Origin: Isohypsibius dastychi
Lineage: Eukaryota > Tardigrada > Eutardigrada > Parachela > Isohypsibiidae
DNA length: 15,582 nt
Reading direction: 5' to 3'
NCBI GenBank assembly: GCA_034696485.1
Contig: JAQIWT010000746.1
Span: 1 to 15,582, forward strand
Part shown: positions 10,001-15,582 of the stretch, one piece after another
How the letters are laid out: the number at the start of each line of letters is the position of its first letter
Position numbering within the stretch: position 1 is the stretch's first letter
Program-made: the position numbers and the translations under genes
The notes under the pieces: model-generated
The model's input: only the letters and a program-made list of their open reading frames with translations
What the model was told of the DNA's origin: nothing
Database searches by the model: none

Positions 10001-10276
10001 TTCGAAATAACTTCGGAAAAATCCACTGGATGCTATGAGCTGGCTGCGGAGGCAAAGCAACCCGTGGGATGTGCCCTCTTCGCCATAAATCGTTACAGCT
10101 GCATCTGGTTTCGAATTCCATAGTGCATCCAATGATCTGAGAGTCGCAATTCCGGTTGAACGAAGATTAACATAGTGGGTACCATCCAGTTCTTGGATGA
10201 ATTCCGCGGGCCACTCCATCACGATGTGCGTTAGTTGTTGAATGAAAAATGAGTTCATACGGTTCTTTGATACCAT
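3823..10276 (-). CDS. BTB-BACK-kelch (KLHL-type) gene, six exons, fifth exon interrupted by a MITE
   Basis: KLHL proteins usually act as substrate adaptors of Cullin-3 ubiquitin ligases: BTB binds cullin, BACK extends the arm, and the kelch propeller binds substrate. That role here is inferred from the family. Exons on the minus strand are 10276-9942, 9288-8985, 7372-7111, 7028-6771, 5885-5429 (with the MITE 5637-5472 inside) and 4094-3823. Junction phases are 2, 0, 1, 1 and 1, and every join keeps the frame. Without the insert the CDS is 1722 nt, about 573 aa, which is normal for the family. Approximate domains: BTB residues 50-150, BACK 155-265, kelch-like region 300-573. The kelch repeats lack the usual double glycines and look degenerate. 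An in-frame TGA lies three codons upstream of the chosen ATG. The paralogue cannot be named. The gene is probably non-functional in this copy unless the insert is removed or bypassed. Confidence 0.8.
4634..4693 (-). repeat. Hairpin repeat unit, copy A (inverted)
   Basis: Read on the minus strand it begins AGCTTTTACCGCTATTAACC and ends with ATAGCGGTCACACTGAG. ACCGCTAT and ATAGCGGT form an internal inverted repeat. It matches copies B and C closely. Confidence 0.75.
5203..5302 (+). repeat. Hairpin repeat unit, copy B
   Basis: Begins GCCTAAAGGCTTTTACCGCT and includes ATAGCGGTCACGCTGAAGG, then AAGCCTCCGGAAAAT. It faces copy A as an inverted pair around 4694-5202, so the two may be the ends of one foldback element of about 640 bp. 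Confidence 0.75.
5429..5471 (-). CDS. Kelch gene exon 5, remainder beyond the MITE
   Basis: If the 166 bp at 5472-5637 are skipped, the frame of exon 5 continues as HYRACPGPGSTVYAA and ends phase 1 at GCTGCTG|GTGAGT (donor 5428-5427). This is a strong donor whose phase fits the exon 6 acceptor exactly. The fit of frame, phase and donor is the main evidence that the transposon landed inside an exon. Confidence 0.6.
5472..5637. mobile_element. Small palindromic MITE inserted in kelch exon 5
   Basis: Terminal inverted repeats of 17 bp (5473-5489 and 5621-5637) differ at one base: TATAGATATTGCAGTTC against TATAGACATTGCAGTTC read on the other strand. The centre holds a near-perfect 31-bp palindrome (5518-5548) around AATCGCGATT, with more CAGCTGA/TCAGCTG-type palindromes beside it. 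A short duplication (ATT or TA) at the edges is compatible with the flanks. It has no coding capacity. Family is uncertain. Confidence 0.7.
5638..5885 (-). CDS. Kelch gene exon 5, part before the inserted MITE
   Basis: The acceptor TTTCTTTTTTAG (phase 1) leads into VVLDGWLYFRCKEHPKFWRL, a typical kelch strand pattern. A second unit follows (KLHILKDAQYVVWDPEVMNW, then SAVSTLPFEH). Coding sense runs up to 5638, where the inverted repeat begins. Reading on, the frame passes through transposon sequence and hits a TGA at 5560-5562. A weak alternative donor (TGCA|GTTCGC at 5624) inside the repeat would keep phase with exon 6, giving a 563-aa product. Confidence 0.75.
6471..6487. repeat. CT microsatellite
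   Basis: CT repeated about 8.5 times, within kelch intron 4. Confidence 0.9.
6550..6657. mobile_element. Small hairpin element in kelch intron 4
   Basis: ATCGGTGGTAAACTGTTTTG and onward (6550-6576) is mirrored by 6631-6657 with 22 of 27 positions matching. A 54-bp spacer separates the arms. It looks like a decayed short MITE. No coding content. Confidence 0.5.
6771..7028 (-). CDS. Kelch gene exon 4: first kelch-like repeats
   Basis: The acceptor CTTGTTACAG restores frame (phase 1), giving R-TTEAILWDTKNDG. A second blade-like segment follows (CVGVASSGNEIFIVM, then CSLWSIDL). Spacing of W and hydrophobic strands suits kelch blades, but the GG doublets are missing. It ends phase 1 at GTGTGG|GTGAGT (donor 6770). 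Confidence 0.75.
7111..7372 (-). CDS. Kelch gene exon 3: BACK domain
   Basis: The acceptor TTTCTTGTAG joins phase 0 to exon 2, giving FLP|WVELLSDDDIFVVDENK. This matches the BACK core (LLSDD...V..E..L..AL..WI), here LLSALADWISYDPLKR. The exon runs into the BACK-kelch linker and ends phase 1 at CCAA|GTATTG (donor 7110). The next intron is only 82 bp. Confidence 0.85.
7940..8047 (+). repeat. Hairpin repeat unit, copy C
   Basis: Begins GGCCTAACGGCTTTTACCGC and includes ATAGCGGTTACACTGAAGG, then AAGCCTCCCGAAAAT. Homology to copy B extends over about 100 bp. It is a solitary copy in kelch intron 2. A partial match (ACCGCTATAACCAGACC) lies at 7746-7762. Confidence 0.75.
8395..8700 (+). pseudogene. 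Possible Tigger/pogo transposase C-terminal relic
   Basis: Two plus-strand frames join by a one-base shift near 8545-8560, where GTGAACG is repeated. The first reads FLFLNDNLAHYEESDCADVI then FEEVLKPPTK. The second reads ESLISLEDFDGVIRNLKQVQ then RFHYKRSGD. The acidic spacer and the last helical 'al..l..f' segment resemble the tail of Tigger/pogo transposases. This is weak, alignment-free recognition. No DDE or helix-turn-helix part is present nearby. Confidence 0.35.
8803..8953 (+). CDS. Candidate antisense exon inside kelch intron 2, unidentified
   Basis: Preceded by a pyrimidine-rich CTCTTGTAACGAG acceptor and followed by a strong GTAAGT donor (8954). The frame is open throughout: GDSVYDIRGSYRIASTERFS, then FVDGCEPFYNHSAYGICLEE. 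It lies on the strand opposite to the kelch gene. The family was not recognised. A following candidate exon at 9361-9453 can be joined in frame. Confidence 0.35.
8985..9288 (-). CDS. Kelch gene exon 2: end of BTB and start of BACK
   Basis: The acceptor TTTTCTTTCAG at 9289-9299 joins the two bases left by exon 1 to give ...NVFRHLLSIALTGCVRL, the classic BTB 'lL.f.YTG.v.l' stretch, followed by NANYLQMDEV, the conserved BTB helix. The BACK helices follow (SAKAKFHLLNSFDQVL). The exon ends phase 0 at CCG|GTAAGT (donor 8984). Intron 1 is 653 bp and intron 2 is 1612 bp. Confidence 0.85.
9361..9453 (+). CDS. Candidate antisense exon inside kelch intron 1, unidentified
   Basis: Exactly 93 nt between a CGTATTTCCAG acceptor and an AAAAGG|GTGAGT donor. 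In phase 0 it reads ETRSADEVLRQIRNKPPPTI then CSTDRHTLYKR. Joined to the GTAAGT donor of the previous candidate exon it instead reads KLEVLMRFCVKYGTNPHPP and onward, also without a stop. Both frames being open makes the assignment uncertain. Confidence 0.35.
9942..10276 (-). CDS. Kelch gene exon 1: N-terminus and first half of BTB
   Basis: Encodes about 111 residues. The BTB core is visible from residue about 58 (DAAVTIYGEEGTSHGLL, then SQLIASSGFFRSYF), the family pattern of a D-x-x-V strand, a conserved His and a hydrophobic S-x-x-F-x-x-x-F helix. The exon ends in the BTB strand NVPLNVFR and stops two bases into a codon at a CA|GTAAGT donor (intron from 9941). Alternative starts are Met7 and Met20, but the first ATG follows closely after an in-frame stop, so it is preferred. 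Confidence 0.8.
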
Positions 10277-10301
10277 CGGCCCGACTCAACCTACATTCCA
10301 G

Positions 10302-10313
10302 TGCGCATGCGCT
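10302..10313. promoter_or_regulatory. NRF-1-like palindrome upstream of the kelch start
   Basis: TGCGCATGCGCT lies 26 bp upstream of the kelch ATG. Its core GCGCATGCGC is the palindrome bound by NRF-1/EWG-type factors at animal promoters. No TATA box in a convincing position was seen for either divergent gene. Function is inferred from motif and location only. Confidence 0.35.
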
Positions 10314-10459
10314 GAGGAATGGATCGATATCGCAGACTCGCAGGCGCTCACTGCATGCTGGCAAACTCGCACGCGCAAAGCCCTACCGTAGTGCTTTAAA
10401 ACTCCCTGATTTCGGAGATAAAATCGATATAAAATCGATCGATCTTATTTCAAAAACAC

Positions 10460-10605
10460 GTTTTCGGGATTTAAATCCTATGGGTATCGTAACCTTCCCC
10501 AGCAAAAAGTCACTGAAAATCACTGATTTTTAATTAAAATCGAATGGGAATCACTTGATTTTAATTCAAAATCGCAGTTTTGGGATTTAAATCTCAAGGG
10601 TATTG
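10460..10605 (+). repeat. Imperfect direct repeat in the divergent intergenic region
   Basis: GTTTTCGGGATTTAAATCC and onward (10460-10489) recurs at 10577-10605 as GTTTTGGGATTTAAATCTC with a similar GGGTAT end. AT-rich GATTTTAATT(A/C)AAAATCG palindromes lie between the copies. Confidence 0.55.
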
Positions 10606-10818
10606 ATATATTTTTAGTCCACTAGCCTACGTGTCTTCAACAATTTACAGCTAAAGTAGATTATTTTAAAGCGCCAGAGAGTACAGTAACAGTAAGTAAA
10701 TTCCCAAAATCGCTCAGTAAACAACACTACCTTTAACTAGCCAAGGGCTAACTTTTTGCATCTTCTTTTTTGCATGAGTGGTATTTAGACAGCAGATACG
10801 ACCTTACGTTTTTGTGAA

Positions 10819-11075
10819 ATGGCGTTGACAGTCGTTAAAGGTTACCACGGTGAGTAATATGCTATGTTTTCCGTTGCTAATGCATGTATTTAGAAAAACA
10901 ACCTACAACGTGCCGACAGAGGGGGTCGCATGAAAGCCTTCTCACGCTGTACTTTGATCATCATATGGGTCGAAACGGTGTTGCGGCTGCTTCCGATCTG
11001 TTAACTCTTAGGGCCTGTACGGAATTGAAAAAAACTTTCGCCACTGGCGAAAATAACACGTCAAAAGTGTCCTGA
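10819..11075 (+). CDS. Short plus-strand gene, two exons, unidentified, tail supplied by a MITE
   Basis: The ATG at 10819 begins MALTVVKGYH, ending phase 1 at CACG|GTGAGT. A 44-bp intron (10850-10893) with a GCTAAT branch-like site and a TTTAG acceptor follows. Exon 2 (from 10894) reads in frame: KQPTTCRQRGSHESLLTLYF, then DHHMGRNGVAAASDLLTL. A Harbinger-like MITE starts at 11012, and the last 20 or so residues to the TGA at 11073-11075 come from it, giving about 72 aa. Without the MITE the frame would close almost at once (Leu-Arg-stop). The family was not recognised. The gene is divergent from the kelch gene and may share its promoter region. It may continue through an exon junction not resolved here. 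Confidence 0.45.
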
Positions 11076-12172
11076 AATTGGTTAGAGTGGCGTTGGCGAT
11101 GACCAAATCCGTTTTGGTCACTGGCTAACACGGATGCGTGTCCGGATTCGTGTTGAATGCCAACTGGTGTCCCCAAACCAAATCCATTTACGAATGTTAA
11201 CAAGTGACCAAAGATTACCAGTCTGCTGTCCGTTAATGCCTGTGCTAACGTTGGTCTCTGGTTAACACTCTCATGTAAATTTTCACTACTGCAATTTTGG
11301 GCTGCGAAAAACTCCATCGTGTTTTGAATCGAGAAGATGAGCACAAATACCACAAATTATGATATTTTAAGCAGACTGGAGAAAATAACAAGCTACAACA
11401 GCTCTCGTGGATGAACAGCTTCATTCGATTCCACGATTCATTTTCCAAAACCTTGCACATCAGTGCTGGATTTGACGCCCATCCGCCCATCCACAGATGG
11501 CCATCAGAGGGCCCTGGATGGGTACGGAAGCTGGATGGGACATCCGCAACCCATCCAGGTTTTCGACGGTTGGAATTTTTTTCTTTGTCGAAATGAGATT
11601 TTTGATAGTTTTTTGTCAGCACTTATCTCTTAAATTAACTTCATCTTTCGCAAACAAGGCAGGGAGATAATGCATGCACTCACAAAGACACCCAGATTAG
11701 CGTTTTATATAATATATAATATGCAATGCACATTCCATGCAGTAAATCTGAAAATCACGTCGATCGATTCTTTTTACGACAAATCATGGACCAGTTTTAT
11801 CATATGAATGATTTCCTGGAATTCCGGATCCAGAAGCAAAAATGGGGAACGTCGAAACTTAATGTGGGAACCACGCAAATTAATAATTGATCGATATTTT
11901 GAAAACTTTCAATGGGATGCAAATATTCAAAGTTGTTTTCGGACATATGGTTGTAGCAACAACATGACCATGTTTCTGTCAAGAATATTCCGGACACCAC
12001 TGGCTGTTAACATTCGGTCAAAATCACTAACGCCAACGCTCTTAACCATGGTATACGCTTGTCACTGGACTACTGTATACCCTGGCTAACCAGGATGCGT
12101 CCGGAATTGTATCAGTCACCCTGGCGAAAATAACCAGAGTGGCGAAAACTATGCTTCAATTCCGTACAGGCC
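11012..12172. mobile_element. Harbinger/Tourist-like MITE with TIRs and TTAG duplication
   Basis: The left end GGCCTGTACGGAATTGAA (11012-11029) is matched by its exact reverse complement at 12155-12172. Weaker inverted similarity continues inwards (TTTCGCCACT and GGCGAAAATAAC blocks on both sides). The flanks carry the direct repeat TTAG at 11008-11011 and 12173-12176. TIRs starting GG(G)CCTGT with a TTA-type target are typical of PIF/Harbinger and Tourist MITEs. The interior shows no transposase-like ORF, so it is read as non-autonomous. Confidence 0.8.
11531..11558. repeat. Perfect 9-bp stem hairpin inside the Harbinger-like MITE
   Basis: CTGGATGGG (11531-11539) and CCCATCCAG (11550-11558) enclose a 10-nt loop. 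The surrounding 11477-11558 holds further copies of GGATGGG or CCCATCC on both strands. Confidence 0.6.
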
Positions 12173-12185
12173 TTAGATGAGTGAG

Positions 12186-12202
12186 AGAGCCTTTTTGGCT
12201 CT
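12186..12202. repeat. Stem-loop AGAGCC/GGCTCT, copy 1
   Basis: AGAGCCTTTTTGGCTCT: a six-base perfect stem with a five-base loop, just right of the Harbinger-like MITE. Confidence 0.5.
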
Positions 12203-12342
12203 ACACTTTGGCAAAAAAATCGCTGCGCGCGTACCATGAGAAAATTGAAGATTTCCTTGAAACTCAGTGCCTTAATTTCGACAACGTATCTTTTACCTTT
12301 TGAATTTTTAAAATCGGATGGTTGCTTAAATTATCAGGATAT

Positions 12343-12359
12343 AGAGCCGAAAAGGCTCT
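12343..12359. repeat. Stem-loop AGAGCC/GGCTCT, copy 2
   Basis: AGAGCCGAAAAGGCTCT, with a GNRA-like GAAAA loop. Identical to copy 3. Confidence 0.55.
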
Positions 12360-12672
12360 GTGAACTTCGGCCTTGCTAAAATTGCAATAACTTGGCATCA
12401 GAATTTAATTAAGAAATTCTGAAAAATACATTTTGTTTAAAATTCAATTTTCTATCTGATGAAACCATTTTCCATATTTGTTGCGCAAAACGGCATGCCA
12501 GACAGCGGTTCGACCACAGACGACCGATTTTTGAGGATTAAAGGCTGGCTTCGGGCAACTGACCACCGCTTGAAGCGGTCAGACCAAGCAACGGGTTGGG
12601 CACTGGGTGTTAATTACTCTTTATATGCCTGCTTATTGGATAGCGCTTTTTGTTGAACCAATAAGACCAGAC

Positions 12673-12689
12673 AGAGCCGAAAAGGCTCT
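12673..12689. repeat. Stem-loop AGAGCC/GGCTCT, copy 3
   Basis: AGAGCCGAAAAGGCTCT, 330 bp after copy 2. A further hairpin (CCGCTT/AAGCGG, 12559-12582) lies between them. Confidence 0.55.
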
Positions 12690-13123
12690 GGTTAGTCACA
12701 ATCGGTCAAGATATCACTCAGTTACTGAAGAGTTAAAATTGGGCCGACGCAATTTAAACTTGTCCGACTAAGTTATTTCAGCATTCGTACTTTTGGATTT
12801 CAGTAGACACTAGTTTGAAAAAAAGTAGTTCGCTGTCACTTGTTTGCTAAACAGCGTTTTCAACTGGCACAGATGTTTGCCGAATAACACGAAAGTAAAC
12901 CAAAAATGCGTTGGTTTCAGCGATGAACTCAGTTTAAGCGTGTTTCGAGTTGTTCAGGTTTCAGAAACGGTAGCTGGATCATAATTTCGGGAGGGGAGAG
13001 GGAGTGATCTACTACGAGACTTCACTCCCGGAAAGGGGCATAAAAAACTCCTGCCTCGTACTCACGCTTCGTCTGTGTCACGATTTATGGTACATTTGGT
13101 TAACGTGTAGCGCGGGCCGAAGG
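12690..13123. other. No gene or repeat seen
   Basis: Mixed-composition sequence without convincing coding frames. Confidence 0.4.
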
Positions 13124-13261
13124 TTAATTACCACGCTTCCTGGCGGGGATGTACACGCCACCATTAAGATTGCATTTGGGTTTATAGTATTTCTCAAGAT
13201 ATGCCAGGGACCAAGTGAACTTCACGCCTTTTGGCGTGAGCCCGTAGGTATTCCACTTGAT
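13124..13261 (-). CDS. Possible terminal exon, unidentified
   Basis: After a TACGTAGCAG acceptor, 45 codons read IKWNTYGLTPKGVKFTWSLA, then YLEKYYKPKCNLNGG, and end in a TAA at 13124-13126. It lies downstream of the GPCR remnant on the same strand, but no motif links them. The opposite strand is also open here (13004-13447), so the choice is uncertain. Confidence 0.25.
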   Translation of the reverse strand: MKWNTYGLTPKGVKFTWSLAYLEKYYKPKCNLNGGVYIPARKRGN

Positions 13262-13467
13262 CTGCTACGTACCCATGCAAATCTTCCTCACCGTAGTATT
13301 CCAGGTCACATACCGAGAAGTCTTCTTATGGTTGCGAATACTCGTATCACTCGGATAAATGGCAAATCCAGTAAGTTGTTCTATTTGTTGTTTCCGGTAA
13401 TATCCACAGTTAACTTTCTATTGAATAGTTCATCTTCTACGCTATGAATGGCGACTACCGCAAAGTT

Positions 13468-13949
13468 TTAATGAGCTGGATGCCGCATAGAGGTGAGATA
13501 TCTGCGGTGGTTCCCAGTGGTACCAACAACTCGTCCAATCAAAATAGAACTGAACCAACCGAAAACGGTGCTCCTCTTGAACAACAAGCCGACATGGTGC
13601 CCGATGCTGAATAGAAACGTAAATCCATAAATTAACCTGCACATCAACGGACTACCGAATACCACATAAGGTACTTGATTATTGGTGACTGGTGTCCGTG
13701 TAAAGGTCACAGCGGGTGTCACACTGTTGCGTTTAAGAGAGATGACCGATTTCTCGATCTGGCTGACCTTTCCGTTTTTTGTTCATTACCTAGAATATTG
13801 GCCGGGTGAGCGACAGCGGTGACACATAAATCTGCCAGCGCCAAATTAACGATGAACCAATTTCCGGGATTTCGCGAGTGTCCATGGAGAGAACAGCTCC
13901 GATTACCTAGTGGGTAAACCCAATGATTAACCCCACTTCAAAGCAACAT
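13468..13949 (-). pseudogene. Damaged class A (rhodopsin-family) GPCR, TM1 to TM3
   Basis: Class A GPCRs are plasma-membrane receptors. The diagnostic segment is NWFIVNLALADLCVTAVAHP followed by ANIL (13862-13791), the conserved TM2 'N.fi.NLAlaDL' motif. A TM1-like stretch lies just upstream in a different frame (FEVGLIIG, then VIGAVLSM) and contains a TAG at 13908-13910. Downstream, a 116-bp intron (13789-13674, GTAATG..CAAG) leads to VPYVVFGSPLMCRLIYGFTF, with the ECL1/TM3 cysteine region. RRYLTSMRHPAH then looks like the post-TM3 'RY' loop and ends in a TAA at 13468. The distance from the Cys to the RY motif is too long for a normal TM3. A stop, a frameshift and odd spacing point to a pseudogene; poorly resolved introns are the alternative. 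Ligand class cannot be told. Confidence 0.6.
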
Positions 13950-14374
13950 CAATGTAATTATATGGTAATTACACTTTTTTCCGGCCAGAGTTGAAATTCC
14001 TCAATTACAAAGTAAGCCACTTTCTGAGTACATCCGAAGAGCGGATGCACCGCAAAAACAAGTGAGGAAATCTTGAAGACGCGCATTGACAAACATTTCC
14101 TCTAGCAGTTTCCTTGCAAGGAAAAATTAGCAGCAATCATCTTGAATGTTTTTCACGCGATACACGTTAAAGAAAAACATCTTCAAAATTTGGAAATAAA
14201 TTAGTGGTTTAGAAAAGTGGGGCGTTTTTGTTTTTATTAAATCGGGATAAAAATAGTCTGACTTGTTTACAAAGGTTGTTATTTTAGCCAGAAATAAATT
14301 TCTGAATTGATGCAGTTGTTTGGATTTCATTTGGAGAAATGGGATAAGGTCGGAGTTGATACCGGTTCGATTTT

Positions 14375-14674
14375 TCAGTGTTCATAAAAACGGAGATTTG
14401 TGGATGGAGCTCGCTGAAACTTATTGTGGATTTGTTGCGGCGGAGTGTATCGAATTTCAAGAGAGTCAATGGAAGAAGCTCGTTTTCGATCGAGAATTTC
14501 TTGGAGATGTTTTTTACCTGCTGTAGAGCAAATAAAACAATTACCAGGTGGAATTTTGAAACGGTGGTGAACTTTCGGATGAACAAATTTTCCTGTTTTG
14601 CAAACATTTGATTTGTCAAACTGGCTCACGAAAACAATTTCAACAATTTTTCTGTAGAATACTTGTGATATTTC
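14375..14674 (-). other. Long open frame, uncertain coding
   Basis: About 100 open codons on the minus strand (VHHRFKIPPGNCFICSTAGK, then EILDRKRASSIDSLEIRYTP) ending in a TGA. Two plus-strand frames and another minus frame are also open here. No family was recognised, and coding is not established. Confidence 0.2.
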
Positions 14675-15582
14675 CTACTTTTTCCAAAATTGCAAGTGCG
14701 TTCTTGGTTTGAGATAATCTAAAATTTAACCGTTTGGTTCAGCAAGTTGAAATACAGTATCCTAAAAATGAATAAAATGTTAAAATATTTCAACTACATT
14801 ATATTATGGTGCAGTTTATTCTTTTTTTTTGCTAAATTGTCAATAATTCTCCAAGCATTTAAAAATCACAGCATTGATTTCTCAACGAAACATCTAAGTG
14901 CAGTAATGTTTTTTCTCACTCACTGTCAGTATCAATTTACAACGAAATGCAAATAAATAAACGTAATGTAAAGACTCGAACTCTTTCGAATTCTTGATGA
15001 TATTTTTCATAGTATAAGTATGATGATATTCGTACCCGAATTACTAGGTACAATAAATCTCCCCTGTCAACTGCACCTAGAATGTCAATTAATCCAATCA
15101 AGAAACTTTCGCCAAATTCCCAGATGATCGAGAAACACCCTCATTCTTCATCTGATAACCTTTATTCCTTCCTGGAATTTCAATCACTCCAAAATGTCAG
15201 CTCTCACGTAATGCCAATCAAAAAACCGCAAAGGTCAGCCCACTCAGTTTCGCGTCAAAAACCGGAGCAGCGATGCTTATCGTGATGAAGGGATGAAATA
15301 TTCAAAGTGTGATTGCTTGCCGGAAGCTGTGTGGTGCTGAATCCTGTCAACAGATTTCAAGTTGCGTGTTTAATTCCCTCCACCAACTACGCATTCGCTG
15401 ACATGGAGCTGGATGAAAAAAAGGTTCATGTCGTGGCAACATATGTCATGTGCGCAGTCTTCATGAGTCTGTAACAAGAGACTGAAGCCGGAAGTACTTG
15501 GTCTATTATACCTATATATGCCACTCGATGTTTTCTTCTTCCCGCATCTAGTCATTCAATATTATCTCCAGCCCCTTGATTA
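14675..15582. other. AT-rich right end without a supported gene
   Basis: Only short ORFs are present (for example plus 15082-15285, rich in Ser and Lys), without recognisable motifs. AATAAA-like strings occur near 14953 and 15051 but cannot be tied to a transcript. Confidence 0.4.

Noticed and set aside
9708-10010. Plus-strand ORF of 100 codons
   Set aside because: Its second half is antisense to kelch exon 1. The first half looks mildly coding after a TTTCAG, but its phase does not fit the upstream candidate exons.
12500-12520. tRNA B-box-like GGTTCGACCA
   Set aside because: It does not match the full B-box, and no cloverleaf or A-box could be found around it.
12343-12689. Histone-mRNA-type 3' stem-loops
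   Set aside because: The stem order is AGAGCC-loop-GGCTCT, opposite to the histone GGCTCT-loop-AGAGCC, and no histone ORF is nearby.
13004-13447. Plus-strand ORF of 147 codons with GTAAGT at 13371
   Set aside because: No recognisable domain. The minus strand is equally open and the composition is not clearly coding.

Overview
The window looks like nuclear DNA of an invertebrate animal. Genes are split into exons with GT..AG introns (44 bp to about 1.6 kb). The recognisable proteins are animal-type: BTB-BACK-kelch and a rhodopsin-family receptor. Much of the remainder is DNA-transposon debris. A parasitic worm such as a flatworm is possible, but this rests only on general style, and no sequence here fixes the phylum. 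No bacterial operons, rRNA, tRNA or CRISPR were seen.

The best-supported gene is a six-exon BTB-BACK-kelch (KLHL-type) gene on the minus strand, from an ATG at 10276 to a TAG at 3823-3825. All splice phases agree (2, 0, 1, 1, 1). Its fifth exon contains a 166-bp inverted-repeat transposon (5472-5637). Ignoring that insert, the frame continues to a GTGAGT donor at 5428 whose phase matches the last exon, giving about 573 aa. As the window stands, this copy is probably broken.

Downstream on the same strand (about 2295-3648) lies a decayed Mutator-like (MULE) transposon gene. It carries a FAR1/HNH-like segment, part of a DDE transposase, and a Ulp1/C48-type cysteine peptidase spread over three frames. 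A further FAR1-like N-terminal piece lies at 1634-2116. At the left end (478-952, plus strand) two exons give the 3' end of an unidentified gene that ATG-based ORF calling misses.

To the right, a short plus-strand gene begins at 10819, divergent from the kelch gene across about 540 bp. A 1161-bp Harbinger-like MITE (11012-12172, flanked by TTAG) sits in its second exon. On the minus strand at 13468-13949 is a damaged class A GPCR (TM1-TM3). Positions 13950-15582 are AT-rich with only weak ORFs.

Other repeats are a 159-bp near-perfect palindrome at the left end, three copies of a hairpin unit of about 100 bp (two facing each other around a segment of about 640 bp), an intronic hairpin, three AGAGCC/GGCTCT stem-loops and several long C or G runs. 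Plus-strand coding-like exons with good splice signals lie antisense in two kelch introns. No single new defence-like or metabolic system is evident. The notable biology is transposons inserting into, and possibly reshaping, genes.
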